Origin: Pseudomonas ovata
GTDB lineage: Bacteria; Pseudomonadota; Gammaproteobacteria; Pseudomonadales; Pseudomonadaceae
Reading direction: 5' to 3'
Length of the DNA stretch: 64,000 nt
NCBI RefSeq assembly: GCF_003131185.1
Contig: NZ_QFFU01000028.1
Location: 26,125 to 90,124, forward strand
The position numbers were made by a program, and so were the translations under genes. The notes below the pieces were generated by a model. The model searched no databases and was not told the DNA's origin. It was given only the letters and a program-made list of their open reading frames with translations. This document shows, piece by piece, positions 46,452 through 54,568 of the stretch; the stretch's first letter is position 1, and every line of letters begins with the position of its first letter.

Positions 46452-46937
46452 ATGGAACCCGGAAACGCCCAGCTGTCGATGACTGTATTGATGACCCCGG
46501 ACATGGCCAACTTTTCCGGCAATGTGCATGGCGGCACCTTGCTCAAGTACCTGGATGAGGTCGCCTACGCCTGCGCGGCGCGCTATGCCGGCAGCTACGT
46601 GGTGACCCTGTCGGTGGACCAGGTGATCTTCCGCGAGCCGGTGCATGTCGGCGAACTGGTGACCTTCCTGGCCTCGGTGAACTACACCGGCAACACCTCG
46701 ATGGAAGTCGGCATCAAGGTGGTGACCGAGAACATCCGCGAGCGCTCGGTGCGCCACAGCAACAGCTGCTTCTTCACCATGGTCGCGGTGGACGACAACC
46801 GCAAGCCGGTCAGCGTGCCGGCGCTGGAACCCCAGACCCCGGATGCCAGGCGTCGCTTCATCCAGGCCCAGCAACGCCGCCAGCTGCGCCAGGAACTGGA
46901 AAAGCGCTACCAGGAGATCAAGGAAGAAACGCTGTAG
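46452..46937 (+). CDS. Acyl-CoA thioesterase, single-hotdog type
   Basis: 161 residues. Hotdog fold with the MANFSGNVHGGTLLKYLDEVAYA helix region (core GNVHGGTLLKYLDE) and VTLSVDQVIFREPVHVGELV strand, as in the acyl-CoA thioesterase YbgC/YciA-like BFIT group. A charged C-terminal helix (RRRFIQAQQRRQLRQELEKR) is added. GTG and ATG overlap at the start; I chose the ATG at 46452. It is distinct from the 132-residue thioesterase at 10278. Confidence 0.88.
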   Translation: MEPGNAQLSMTVLMTPDMANFSGNVHGGTLLKYLDEVAYACAARYAGSYVVTLSVDQVIFREPVHVGELVTFLASVNYTGNTSMEVGIKVVTENIRERSVRHSNSCFFTMVAVDDNRKPVSVPALEPQTPDARRRFIQAQQRRQLRQELEKRYQEIKEETL

Positions 46938-47026
46938 GACCGGTTTATCCAGCACCCAGGGCTGGCACCCACTGCATTCGCGACCGTTGGTCGCTCCCAC
47001 AGGATCTGTGGAAGGTGCCAAACTGT

Positions 47027-47050
47027 CATCGCCGGCAAGCCGCCTCCCAC
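47027..47050. repeat. Single REP unit (GTGGGAGG family)
   Basis: CATCGCCGGCAAGCCGCCTC plus CCAC, the same 24-base unit as at 11745. A partial related motif TCGCTCCCACAGG lies at 46991. It sits between convergent genes. Confidence 0.65.
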
Positions 47051-47089
47051 AACGGCGACCTGCGTGGCTGCTGCAATCAGAGCAATACG

Positions 47090-47959
47090 TCAGGTCAGCG
47101 GGCGGGCTTCGAAGCGCACGCGGGGGTGGGCGATACGGTCCTGGGCGCGGACCAGTTCCAGCTCGTAGCTGCCACAGGCCTGGGTTTCCAGTAGTACTTC
47201 ATGCACGGCGGCGGCGGCGAACTCGAATGCGGCCACCGGCGTGTCGCCCAGCAGGATGCGTGACAGGAACAACCCCGAAGTCAGGTCGCCCACACCCACC
47301 GGCTGACGCGGGAAGGCCAGCAGCGGACGGCTCAGGTGCCAGTTGCCTTCGGTGCTGACCAGCAGCATTTCAAAGCTGTCGGCCGGCTTGCCCGGGTAAT
47401 TGAGGTGCTTGACCAGCACCGCCTTGGGGCCACGGGCCAGCAGCGCCCGGGCCATGCGCAGGCAATCGGTCAGCGATTCGGGGGTGCGCCCGGAAAAGCT
47501 GTCCAGCTCCAGCTGGTTGGGGCACAGGTAATCGGCCATCGCCACCGCTTCTTCCAGCAGAAAGGCACTGACCTCGGGCGAGACCACGCAGCCCTTTTCC
47601 GGATGGCCCATCACCGGGTCGCACAGGTACAACGCCCGCGGGTTGGCGGCCTTGATGCGCGCCACGCCGGTGAGGATGGCGCGTCCCTGTGCGGCACTGC
47701 CCAGGTAGCCCGACAGCACCGCATCACACAGGCCCAGCTCGCCGATGCCCGCGATGCCTTCGATCAGCGCCGGGATCTGCTGGGGCGCCAGCACTTCGCC
47801 GGTCCACTGCTTGTATTGGGTGTGGTTGGAGAACTGGACCGTATTGAGCGGCCAGACGTTGACCCCGATACGTTGCATCGGGAACACCGCCGCGCTATTG
47901 CCGGCATGGCCGAACACCACATGGGACTGGATAGCGAGCAAATGAGGGGTGCGTTTCAT
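47090..47959 (-). CDS. pdxY: Pyridoxal kinase PdxY
   Basis: 289 residues. Ribokinase-like vitamin B6 salvage enzyme that phosphorylates pyridoxal. Landmarks are LAIQSHVVFGHAGNSAAVFP, the hydrogen-bonding VLSGYLGS, DPVMGHPEKGCVV with the catalytic region, and the C-terminal anion hole PVGVGDLTSGLFLSRIL, in which the expected GTGD is written GVGD. PdxY supplies PLP for enzymes such as MocR regulators. It is divergent from the DUF3301 gene. Confidence 0.95.
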   Translation of the reverse strand: MKRTPHLLAIQSHVVFGHAGNSAAVFPMQRIGVNVWPLNTVQFSNHTQYKQWTGEVLAPQQIPALIEGIAGIGELGLCDAVLSGYLGSAAQGRAILTGVARIKAANPRALYLCDPVMGHPEKGCVVSPEVSAFLLEEAVAMADYLCPNQLELDSFSGRTPESLTDCLRMARALLARGPKAVLVKHLNYPGKPADSFEMLLVSTEGNWHLSRPLLAFPRQPVGVGDLTSGLFLSRILLGDTPVAAFEFAAAAVHEVLLETQACGSYELELVRAQDRIAHPRVRFEARPLT

Positions 47960-48071
47960 TGACGATCCTGAACACGATACAAGTGCAGTAGTGAGAAATA
48001 TAAGCGCCGCAGTATGGCTGCAAATGCCCCTGCACAGTTAAGCTTGAGGCTCATCGCTGGAGCATTCCGTC

Positions 48072-48464
48072 ATGCTGACCCTGGGTAATATCTTCGTGCT
48101 GATGCTGCTTGCCACTGCAGCGGCCTGGTTGTGGCATGCCCACGGGCTGCGCGAAAAGGCACTGGAGCGGGTCAAGCAGCATTGTGCGCGCCTTGAACTG
48201 GAACTGCTCGACGAAAACGTCGCCTTCAAGCGCCTGGCCTGGGCGCCGGATGCCCAGGGTCGCAAGCGCCTGGCACGGGTCTATGGCTTCGAGTTTACCG
48301 TCACCGGCGAGCAGCGCCACCCCGGCACCATCACCCAGTTCGGCGCGCACAGTGCCCAGATCGAGCTGGCACCCTACCCGTTCGAGATCAAGACGCCGCA
48401 ACCGACCGCCGAGGTCATCCGCCTCGACGAGTGGCGCCAGTCACACCAGAAGTGGAAACAGTAA
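48072..48464 (+). CDS. DUF3301 membrane-anchored protein
   Basis: 130 residues. One N-terminal membrane segment (LGNIFVLMLLATAAAWLWHA) and a cytoplasmic tail with the DUF3301 core (KRLARVYGFEFTVTGEQRHPG). The role is unknown. It converges with the G3E GTPase gene, with only 5 bp between the ends. Confidence 0.85.
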   Translation: MLTLGNIFVLMLLATAAAWLWHAHGLREKALERVKQHCARLELELLDENVAFKRLAWAPDAQGRKRLARVYGFEFTVTGEQRHPGTITQFGAHSAQIELAPYPFEIKTPQPTAEVIRLDEWRQSHQKWKQ

Positions 48465-48469
48465 CTGCC

Positions 48470-49444
48470 TCACCCTACACGGCAAGCCGCCAGCCCGGCC
48501 TGCAGCGCGTCACTGTCCTGAGCCTGGGCGAAGATGAGCTCCAGGCGTGAATCCTGCCGCCATTCAGTGTTTTTCCAGATAATCGGCGCATTATCCAGCG
48601 CATTGGCCGAGTACCAGCCTGGCTCGCCGTGCATCACCAGCTTGGCACGACGCCAATTCATCCCGCCCAGCCATTGCTCAAGACGCCCACAGTCGAAACG
48701 CTGCGCCGGGTGCCAGCGCCAGCCGATGCTCCAGCCTTCGGCACTGGCCTGGCTGAACACCTGTGGTTCATCGACCGACGACCACGACACCTGGCGCGGC
48801 TCGACACTGGGCGGCACCTTCAGCACCGTGGCCGATGAGGAATACGCCCCCGCGACCGCCTCGATGCCGGGCAATTGCGCCAGTGGCAGGCGTCCCTGGC
48901 TGCACCAGGCCTGCGGTCGCGCCGGCAGGGTTGCACTCACCTGCTGGCGGGTGGACGCGTCCAGGCCCTCGGCCTTGTTCAGCACCAGCAGCCCCGCCTC
49001 GCCCAGCGCCTGCTGCTGGGTCTCGGGCAATGGCTGGCCGGCGGCCAGGGCAGCGGCATCGAGCACCATCAGCATCGGCATTACGTGCAGCACGCCCTGC
49101 CACGGCGGCTGGCGCAGTTGTTCCAGCAGTTGCAAGGGATGCCCCAGCCCCGAGGGTTCGATCAGCACGCGGTCGGGCCGCGCCTTGCGCAACAGGCGCC
49201 CCAGACCGATCTGGAACGGCACGCCGTTGACGCAACACAGGCAGCCGCCAGCCACTTCGCCAAGTGCGATACCATCGGCAGCGGTGGTCAGCAGCGCGGC
49301 ATCCAGCCCGAGCTGGCCGAACTCGTTGATCAACACTGCCCAGCGTTCATGGGCCGGCTTGCTGGCCAGCAGGTGCTGGATCAGGCTGGTCTTGCCGGCG
49401 CCCAACGGGCCGCCGATCACATGGGTTGGAATGTTCTGCAGCAT
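48470..49444 (-). CDS. CobW/YjiA-type G3E GTPase
   Basis: 324 residues. Walker A is GGPLGAGKTS near residue 11, the metal-chaperone motif is GGCLCCVNG (CxCC), and the guanine specificity motif is LVLNKAEGLD. The C-terminal CobW domain is shorter than in ZigA. Such proteins insert zinc or cobalt under starvation. I chose the ATG at 49444; a TTG ten codons upstream is less likely. No Zur box is visible in its upstream region. Confidence 0.87.
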   Translation of the reverse strand: MLQNIPTHVIGGPLGAGKTSLIQHLLASKPAHERWAVLINEFGQLGLDAALLTTAADGIALGEVAGGCLCCVNGVPFQIGLGRLLRKARPDRVLIEPSGLGHPLQLLEQLRQPPWQGVLHVMPMLMVLDAAALAAGQPLPETQQQALGEAGLLVLNKAEGLDASTRQQVSATLPARPQAWCSQGRLPLAQLPGIEAVAGAYSSSATVLKVPPSVEPRQVSWSSVDEPQVFSQASAEGWSIGWRWHPAQRFDCGRLEQWLGGMNWRRAKLVMHGEPGWYSANALDNAPIIWKNTEWRQDSRLELIFAQAQDSDALQAGLAACRVG

Positions 49445-49468
49445 CGGCTCGCTTCTGGAGATCAGGGT

Positions 49469-49846
49469 TTGCAATCGCGATTCAGGTACGCCGTATTAGT
49501 CACCGGGTTGCTGGCTTCCAGCCAGGTGCAGGCCCAGGCTTGCGTGGTGCACAGCCAGGGCGAACGGCTCGAGGTGAAGGTCTGCCAGGAGAACATCTCG
49601 ATACCGCCCACGCTGTTCCACGATGGTTTCTGCCAGCCACAGCTGCCCGGGCAAAAGGTCGAGGTGACCTATTCCGAACAGTGCCCTACCGGTGCCTTCG
49701 GCGTCTGCCGCAACGCACAGGTGGCCAATATGCCTTATCGCGAGCACATCCACTATTACGGCGTGGCCAGCGACGCCGCCTACCTCAAGCCGTTTTGCGA
49801 AGGCCAGAGCCAGGGCCAGTGGCAGCCGCCACCACTGGACCGGTAG
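49469..49846 (+). CDS. Small secreted cysteine-containing protein, TTG start
   Basis: 125 residues, beginning with TTG at 49469, which has GGAG eight bases upstream. The N-terminus MQSRFRYAVLVTGLLASSQVQA is a signal peptide, with cleavage likely after AQA. The mature part has six cysteines (ACVV, VCQE, FCQP, QCPT, VCRN, FCEG), suggesting disulfides. The gene is divergent from the G3E GTPase with 24 bp between starts. The function is unknown. The stop codon lies inside the first copy of a 45-bp repeat. Confidence 0.65.
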   Translation: MQSRFRYAVLVTGLLASSQVQAQACVVHSQGERLEVKVCQENISIPPTLFHDGFCQPQLPGQKVEVTYSEQCPTGAFGVCRNAQVANMPYREHIHYYGVASDAAYLKPFCEGQSQGQWQPPPLDR

Positions 49847-49934
49847 GAAATTACCCGCTGCGCTGACGCGGAGCAAACATGGGACCGGTGGGAAATTACC
49901 CACCACCTTGGCGCGCAGCAAACATGGGACCGGT
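49838..49934. repeat. 45-bp tandem repeat
   Basis: GACCGGT starts at 49838, 49883 and 49928, an exact 45-bp period. Units 1 and 2 share GGAAATTACCC and AGCAAACATGGGACCGGT with several differences between; the third is partial and runs into the REPIN at 49935. The first unit contains the stop codon of the secreted-protein gene. Confidence 0.75.
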
Positions 49935-50042
49935 GTAGGAGCGCGCTTGCCCGCGACCGGCTGCGCAGCAGTCGTAAATTTGCAGCGTTTCCAAAATTTC
50001 TGCGAGCGCTACGCACTCGGTCGCGGGCAAGCGCGCTCCTAC
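49935..50042. repeat. REPIN-like element, GTAGGAGCG family, copy 3
   Basis: A 108-bp element with GTAGGAGCGCGCTTGCCCGC at the left and the complementary end at the right. The interior shares GTCGTAAATTTG-type sequence with the other copies in inverted orientation. It lies between the secreted-protein gene and the DUF1826 gene. Confidence 0.8.
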
Positions 50043-50052
50043 AGGGGTTCAG

Positions 50053-50709
50053 TCAGTCTTGGGCCAACCAGTCCAGCGTCAGAATCAGCCGGCGCTCGTC
50101 GCGGGCCAAGGGTGGCGAGCGGTGGATCAGGCCGCAGCCTTCGTTGCCGCTCCAGCGCTCGCCCTTGAGCAACGCCACGTCGCCGCAGTGCAGTTGCTGG
50201 ATCTGTGCAGGCTCTGGCAGCTCGATGTCCCGCGGCCCCAGGTGCGCACGGTCCATGGCACGCTCGGCCAGCCACTGGCTGCCGCTGCCGGCATAGGTGG
50301 TAATCAGCCGCATGGGCACGTGGTCGACATGAAAGCGCGGGCACATGGCCTTGTCCATCGCCCGCAGGCGCACGCCAACCCGCTCGGCGCCCAGCAGGCA
50401 GGCGTAAGCGCTGACCAGCCACGACACATCGGCGATGAACCCGGCATGGCCCTGCACATCGGCGTAGCCCGAAGCCAGCCCGCGCAGGTCGGGCTCGACG
50501 TCGCCCCCTTCGACCTCCAGCGCCAGGGATTCGGACAGGGGTTCGTTCAGCGACAGCAAGGCGCTGGCGAAATCCTGGATATGCAGCGGCAGCCGGCGCT
50601 GCCACACCGCCAGGTTGATACCGTCCTGCACGGCCTCAGCCAGAATCTCCGGTGTGTGGCCCTGCACCTGGCGCGCCCTTGGGCGAAACGGCAAGACGTG
50701 CGCAAGCAT
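50053..50709 (-). CDS. DUF1826 protein
   Basis: 218 residues, soluble, without signal peptide. DUF1826 core segments are QRRLPLHIQDFASALL, DKAMCPRFHVDHVPMRLITTYAGSG (given by CPRFHVDHVPMRL) and the C-terminal HRSPPLARDERRLILTLDWL. The start ATG overlaps the zigA stop by one base (TGATG), so it is co-translated with zigA and hence under the Zur box. A role in zinc limitation is likely by context; the HxD-like HVDH might bind metal (inference). Confidence 0.88.
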   Translation of the reverse strand: MLAHVLPFRPRARQVQGHTPEILAEAVQDGINLAVWQRRLPLHIQDFASALLSLNEPLSESLALEVEGGDVEPDLRGLASGYADVQGHAGFIADVSWLVSAYACLLGAERVGVRLRAMDKAMCPRFHVDHVPMRLITTYAGSGSQWLAERAMDRAHLGPRDIELPEPAQIQQLHCGDVALLKGERWSGNEGCGLIHRSPPLARDERRLILTLDWLAQD

Positions 50710-51914
50710 CAGGCGGCCTCCTCGTGCCAGTCACCGAACGGGTCGGGCAACAGGCTCCAGGCCTCGCTGCCCAGGCCTATCTCGGCCTCGGTCAGCAGGC
50801 AGGCGTCCAGCTCGGCGGTCAGCCGGGCAAAGTCGATGTTCTGGCCGATGAACACCAGTTCCTGCCGGCAGTCGCCGGTGGTGGGCGTCCAGTGCTCCAT
50901 GATCGCCGTCACGCTCTCCTGATCCTGCGGCCAGTGCGCACGCGGCACGAAACGCCACCAGCGCCCGGCCGGACCGTGGCGCATCAGGCCGCCGGCCTGT
51001 GACCAACTGCCAGCCTCCTGGTGCTTGCTGGCCAGCCAGAAAAAGCCCTTGGAGCGCAACAGCTTGCCATTGGTCCACTCGCGGTTCAGAAAGCTGAAGA
51101 AGCGCTGTGGATGAAACGGCCGACGTGCCCGGTAGGCGGTCGAGGCAATGCCGTATTCCTCGGTCTCGGCCACATGCTCGCCGCGCAATTCTCTGAGCCA
51201 GCCGGGCGCTTGGGCGGCGCGGTCGAAATCGAAGCGGCCGGTGTCGAGGATGGTTGCCAACGGCACCTGGCCCATGACCATCGGCACAATCTGCGCCTGG
51301 GCATTGAGCCGCGCCAGAATGGCCAACAGCTCTTCGCGCTCGCGCGAGCTGATCAGGTCGATCTTGCTGAGCAGGATCACATCGGCAAACTCGATCTGCT
51401 CGATCAGCAGGTCGGTGATCGAGCGGTCGTCATCCTCACCCAGGCTCTCGCCACGGCTGGCCAGGCTTTCGGCGGCCTGATAGTCGAGCAGGAAATTCAC
51501 GCCATCGACCACCGTGACCATGGTGTCCAGCCGCGCAATGTCCGCCAGGCTGGTGCCGGCCTCGTCACGAAAAGTGAAGGTCTCGGCCACCGGCAGCGGT
51601 TCGGAAATACCGGTGGACTCGATCAGCAGGTAATCGAAACGCCCGTCACGGGCCAGGCGGCTGACCTCTTCGAGCAGGTCCTCACGCAGGGTGCAGCAGA
51701 TGCAGCCATTGCTCATCTCGACCAGTTTCTCATCGGCACGGTTGAGGCTGACATCGCGCTGCACTTCGCTGCCGTCGATATTGATTTCGCTCATGTCATT
51801 GACGATCACCGCCACCCGCAGATTCTCGCGGTTGCGCAGCACATGATTGAGCAAGGTACTCTTGCCCGCGCCAAGGAAGCCGGACAGGACAGTTACGGGA
51901 AGGCGGTTCGGCAT
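50709..51914 (-). CDS. zigA: Zinc metallochaperone GTPase ZigA
   Basis: 401 residues. G3E GTPase: Walker A SGFLGAGKSTLLNHVL, the metal site MSNGCICCTLRED, and LLSKIDLIS as the guanine motif. ZigA is induced in zinc shortage and is thought to deliver zinc to key enzymes. The promoter has a perfect Zur palindrome. The -35/-10 pair (TTGTTA and TATAAA, 18-bp spacer) lies so that Zur would cover the -35 region. First gene of a zigA-DUF1826 operon. Confidence 0.95.
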   Translation of the reverse strand: MPNRLPVTVLSGFLGAGKSTLLNHVLRNRENLRVAVIVNDMSEINIDGSEVQRDVSLNRADEKLVEMSNGCICCTLREDLLEEVSRLARDGRFDYLLIESTGISEPLPVAETFTFRDEAGTSLADIARLDTMVTVVDGVNFLLDYQAAESLASRGESLGEDDDRSITDLLIEQIEFADVILLSKIDLISSREREELLAILARLNAQAQIVPMVMGQVPLATILDTGRFDFDRAAQAPGWLRELRGEHVAETEEYGIASTAYRARRPFHPQRFFSFLNREWTNGKLLRSKGFFWLASKHQEAGSWSQAGGLMRHGPAGRWWRFVPRAHWPQDQESVTAIMEHWTPTTGDCRQELVFIGQNIDFARLTAELDACLLTEAEIGLGSEAWSLLPDPFGDWHEEAA

Positions 51915-51954
51915 CAGGAGTCACCCAGGGTTGCAAAGGTTTATAACGTCGAAT

Positions 51955-51967
51955 GTTATAGTATAAC
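51955..51967. promoter_or_regulatory. Zur box in the zigA / 52006 divergent promoter
   Basis: GTTATAGTATAAC is a perfect palindrome around a central base, as in the gammaproteobacterial Zur consensus GTTATANTATAAC. It lies 41 bp upstream of zigA and 39 bp upstream of the divergent gene at 52006, so Zur could repress both. Confidence 0.88.
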
Positions 51968-52005
51968 AATGCAAAATAGCGAATTAATCCGATGAAGGTG
52001 CAGGC

Positions 52006-52410
52006 ATGAACGTTCTGGCAAAAGTGCTGGCCGGTATTTTTCTGGTGACCCTTGATATTCAAGCCTGGGCGTTCGGCACGCAGCCAACCGTTGAGCAGGC
52101 CACATGTACACGCAGCCTGACCCTGCTGGCGTGCCGTGATCCGGCCGGCAATGGCTATAGCGTGGCGACTCGGGGCACTACGACTTACCTGCGCGGCTAC
52201 GAAGTCGCAGGCCACAGGCGCTGGGCACAGACCAACAGCCGCTTCGGACAACTGACGTTTTTCAGCGGGTGGTCATGGGATGGCGAGGCCTGGATTGGCA
52301 CGATCCAGCGCGTGGGCTGGACCACGATCACGCGCGTCTCGAGTTCGAACGGCACCCGCAGCAGCATCAACTGCGGACGCCTGACAGGGTGTCAGCAACT
52401 CAAGCGGTGA
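52006..52410 (+). CDS. Small secreted protein with four cysteines, divergent from zigA
   Basis: 134 residues. The N-terminus MNVLAKVLAGIFLVTLDIQA is a signal peptide. The mature protein is basic and has four cysteines (ATCTR, LACRD, INCGR, GCQQL), so two disulfides are likely. Tryptophan-rich middle part (WSWDGEAWIGTIQRVGWTT). GAAGGTG lies upstream of the ATG. Its upstream region is shared with zigA and contains the Zur box, so it may be zinc-regulated. I do not recognise the family. Confidence 0.75.
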   Translation: MNVLAKVLAGIFLVTLDIQAWAFGTQPTVEQATCTRSLTLLACRDPAGNGYSVATRGTTTYLRGYEVAGHRRWAQTNSRFGQLTFFSGWSWDGEAWIGTIQRVGWTTITRVSSSNGTRSSINCGRLTGCQQLKR

Positions 52411-52423
52411 CTGAAAACCAGAG

Positions 52424-52439
52424 TGTTCCACGTGGAACA
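52424..52439. other. parS centromere site (ParB binding)
   Basis: TGTTCCACGTGGAACA is a perfect 16-bp palindrome equal to the Pseudomonas parS consensus. The palindrome extends by three bases on each side. It lies in the 43-bp gap between convergent genes. It is the only perfect copy in the window. ParB loads here to organise the origin region. Confidence 0.85.
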
Positions 52440-52453
52440 CTCGTGTTTCACAC

Positions 52454-52975
52454 TCAGGTGCGTGGGGCGACAGCACCGCATTGGGCGCCCTGCCAAACGG
52501 CGCGGGTGTCCATGCTGCCCTTCTGCTGCTGGCCGGAGGCATTGAATGTGCCGGCGACCTTGGTAGTAAATTCACGGTCGCTCAGGAACTGGGCCTGCCC
52601 GGTGCCTTGCGCTTTCGGGCAACTGAACTGGAATTTCCAGTTCGGACCGTTGCGCTCGGTGATGCTCTGCTTGCAGCCCGACTTGGGGTCGGTCAGCGGG
52701 ATGTCGTCCGACTTGACCTGGGCTTCGGTCAGACAAAAACGCACGCCCTGACCACCCAGGGTAATGCCCTGGTTCTTCATGCCCTGCTCCAGCATGGCGC
52801 GCTGCTCAGGCGGCAGGTTCTTCAATTGCCCGAGCATCACCTGCAGGTCCGGCAACGCCTGGCCGTCGACCTGCATGTTGCTTGAGGTCATTTCCCACAG
52901 GCCTGGTTGCAGCATCTGCGCCTGGGCGGCAGGCGCGGCCAGGCAAACCAGCAGGGCCAACATGCGTTTGTTCAT
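52454..52975 (-). CDS. DUF3617 secreted protein
   Basis: 173 residues. The N-terminus MNKRMLALLVCLAAPAAQAQ is a signal peptide; DUF3617 starts with PGLWEMTSSNMQVDGQALP and the cysteines at RFCLTEA, GCKQSI, FSCPKA and GAQCG. AAGGAT precedes the ATG. The family is periplasmic with unknown role. It converges with the gene at 52006 over parS and is divergent from cls. Confidence 0.87.
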   Translation of the reverse strand: MNKRMLALLVCLAAPAAQAQMLQPGLWEMTSSNMQVDGQALPDLQVMLGQLKNLPPEQRAMLEQGMKNQGITLGGQGVRFCLTEAQVKSDDIPLTDPKSGCKQSITERNGPNWKFQFSCPKAQGTGQAQFLSDREFTTKVAGTFNASGQQQKGSMDTRAVWQGAQCGAVAPRT

Positions 52976-53120
52976 TTCAAGGATCCTTTTCAGATCATGG
53001 GACAAGTGAGCCTTGGACCGGCACCGGCACGCCGCGTTGCACCCGGAATTAAATAGCGACAATCCTGGACGGCTGTGGTCTGTTAGAGCCCATGGTCCGG
53101 ACTACAGAGAAGCGCTGCGC

Positions 53121-54560
53121 ATGGATTATCACAGCCCGTATTTCTTCGGCTACGTACTGGGGTTCATTCACCTGCTGGGCACGGTGGCCGCCATTCACGC
53201 GCTGCTGACCGTGCGTACTGCCCAAGGTGCGATTGCCTGGGCCATGTCCTTGCTGTTCATTCCCTACTTCACCCTGATCCCGTACATGGTGTTCGGCCGC
53301 AGTTCGTTCGACGCCTATATCAAGGCACGGCGCCAGGCCAACAAGGAAATGAAGCACGCCATCGGTAACCTCAACTGGCGACCCTGGATCGACGAAGCCG
53401 TGGCAGCGCGGCGCCTGGACGCCTACGCCGCCCTGCGCGCCCTGCCACGCCTGGGCACCATGCCGGCGCTGGCCAATAACCAGGTAAAGCTGCTGATCAA
53501 TGGCCAGGCCAGCTTTGCCGCCATGTTCGAGGCCATTCGCCAGGCACGGCAGACCGTGCTGGTGCAGTTCTTCATCATTCACGACGATGACCTGGGCCGT
53601 CGACTGCAAGACCTGCTGCTGGAAAAAGCCGCTGAGGGCGTAGCGATCTATGTTCTCTACGACGGCATCGGCAGCCATGCGCTGCCGGCCAGCTACGTGG
53701 AAAAGCTGCGGGCCGGCGGTGTGCGGGCCAAGGCCTTCGCCACTCACGGCGGCTGGATGAACCGTTTCCAGATCAACTTTCGCAACCACCGCAAGATTGT
53801 CGTGGTCGATGGCGCGAAGGGCTATCTGGGCGGGCATAACGTCGGCGATGAGTACCTGGGCCTCAAGCCGCCGCTGTCACCGTGGCGCGACACCCATGTG
53901 CAGGTGATCGGCCCGGTGGTGGCCTGCCTGCAGGAGTCGTTCGCCGAGGACTGGTTCTGGGCCACCCGGCAACTGCCGCCGCTGAGCCTGCCCGACCGTT
54001 ACCCGGAAGACGGCGTGCTCTGTCAGTTGCTGGCCACCGGGCCTGCCGATGCCCAGGAGACCTGCTCGCTGTTCTTTGTCGAGGCCATTCATTCAGCGCA
54101 ACAGCGCATCTGGATCACCAGCCCGTATTTCATTCCCGACGAAGCGGTCTCGGCGGCCCTGCACCTGGCCGTGCTGCGCGGTGTGGATGTGCGCCTGCTG
54201 CTGCCCTCGCGCCCCGATCATTACGTGGTGTATGCCGCTTCCAGCCTGTATGCGTTCGAGGCGGTGCGCAGTGGCGTGCGGGTGTTCCGCTACCAGCCGG
54301 GCTTTCTGCACCAGAAGGTCGTGCTGGTCGACGACGAAGTCACCGCCATCGGCAGCGCCAACCTGGACAATCGCTCGTTCCGCCTCAACTTCGAGCTGAT
54401 GCTGCTGACGGTCGACCGCAGCTTCGCCAGCGAGGTGGAAGCGATGCTCACGGCCGACTTCGAACTGGCCCGGGAAATCACCTTGCAGGACAGCCGTGAC
54501 GCACGCGGGCTGCATCAGCTGGGCATGCGCGTGGCACGGTTGATCTCGCCCATCCTGTAA
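53121..54560 (+). CDS. cls: Cardiolipin synthase
   Basis: 479 residues. Phospholipase-D family with two HxKxxxxD motifs: NHRKIVVVDG near residue 232 and LHQKVVLVDD near residue 396. Two N-terminal membrane segments (YVLGFIHLLGTVAAIHALL and AIAWAMSLLFIPYFTLIPYM) anchor it. It makes cardiolipin from two phosphatidylglycerol molecules. I chose the ATG at 53121, which begins MDYHSPYFFGYVLG. It converges with cfa with an 8-bp gap. Confidence 0.93.
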   Translation: MDYHSPYFFGYVLGFIHLLGTVAAIHALLTVRTAQGAIAWAMSLLFIPYFTLIPYMVFGRSSFDAYIKARRQANKEMKHAIGNLNWRPWIDEAVAARRLDAYAALRALPRLGTMPALANNQVKLLINGQASFAAMFEAIRQARQTVLVQFFIIHDDDLGRRLQDLLLEKAAEGVAIYVLYDGIGSHALPASYVEKLRAGGVRAKAFATHGGWMNRFQINFRNHRKIVVVDGAKGYLGGHNVGDEYLGLKPPLSPWRDTHVQVIGPVVACLQESFAEDWFWATRQLPPLSLPDRYPEDGVLCQLLATGPADAQETCSLFFVEAIHSAQQRIWITSPYFIPDEAVSAALHLAVLRGVDVRLLLPSRPDHYVVYAASSLYAFEAVRSGVRVFRYQPGFLHQKVVLVDDEVTAIGSANLDNRSFRLNFELMLLTVDRSFASEVEAMLTADFELAREITLQDSRDARGLHQLGMRVARLISPIL

Positions 54561-54568
54561 CTGCAGCG

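Noticed and set aside
49838..50042. CRISPR-like look of the 45-bp repeats and REPIN
   Set aside because: Only two and a partial unit, no unique spacers of constant length, no cas genes; they are tandem and REP repeats.
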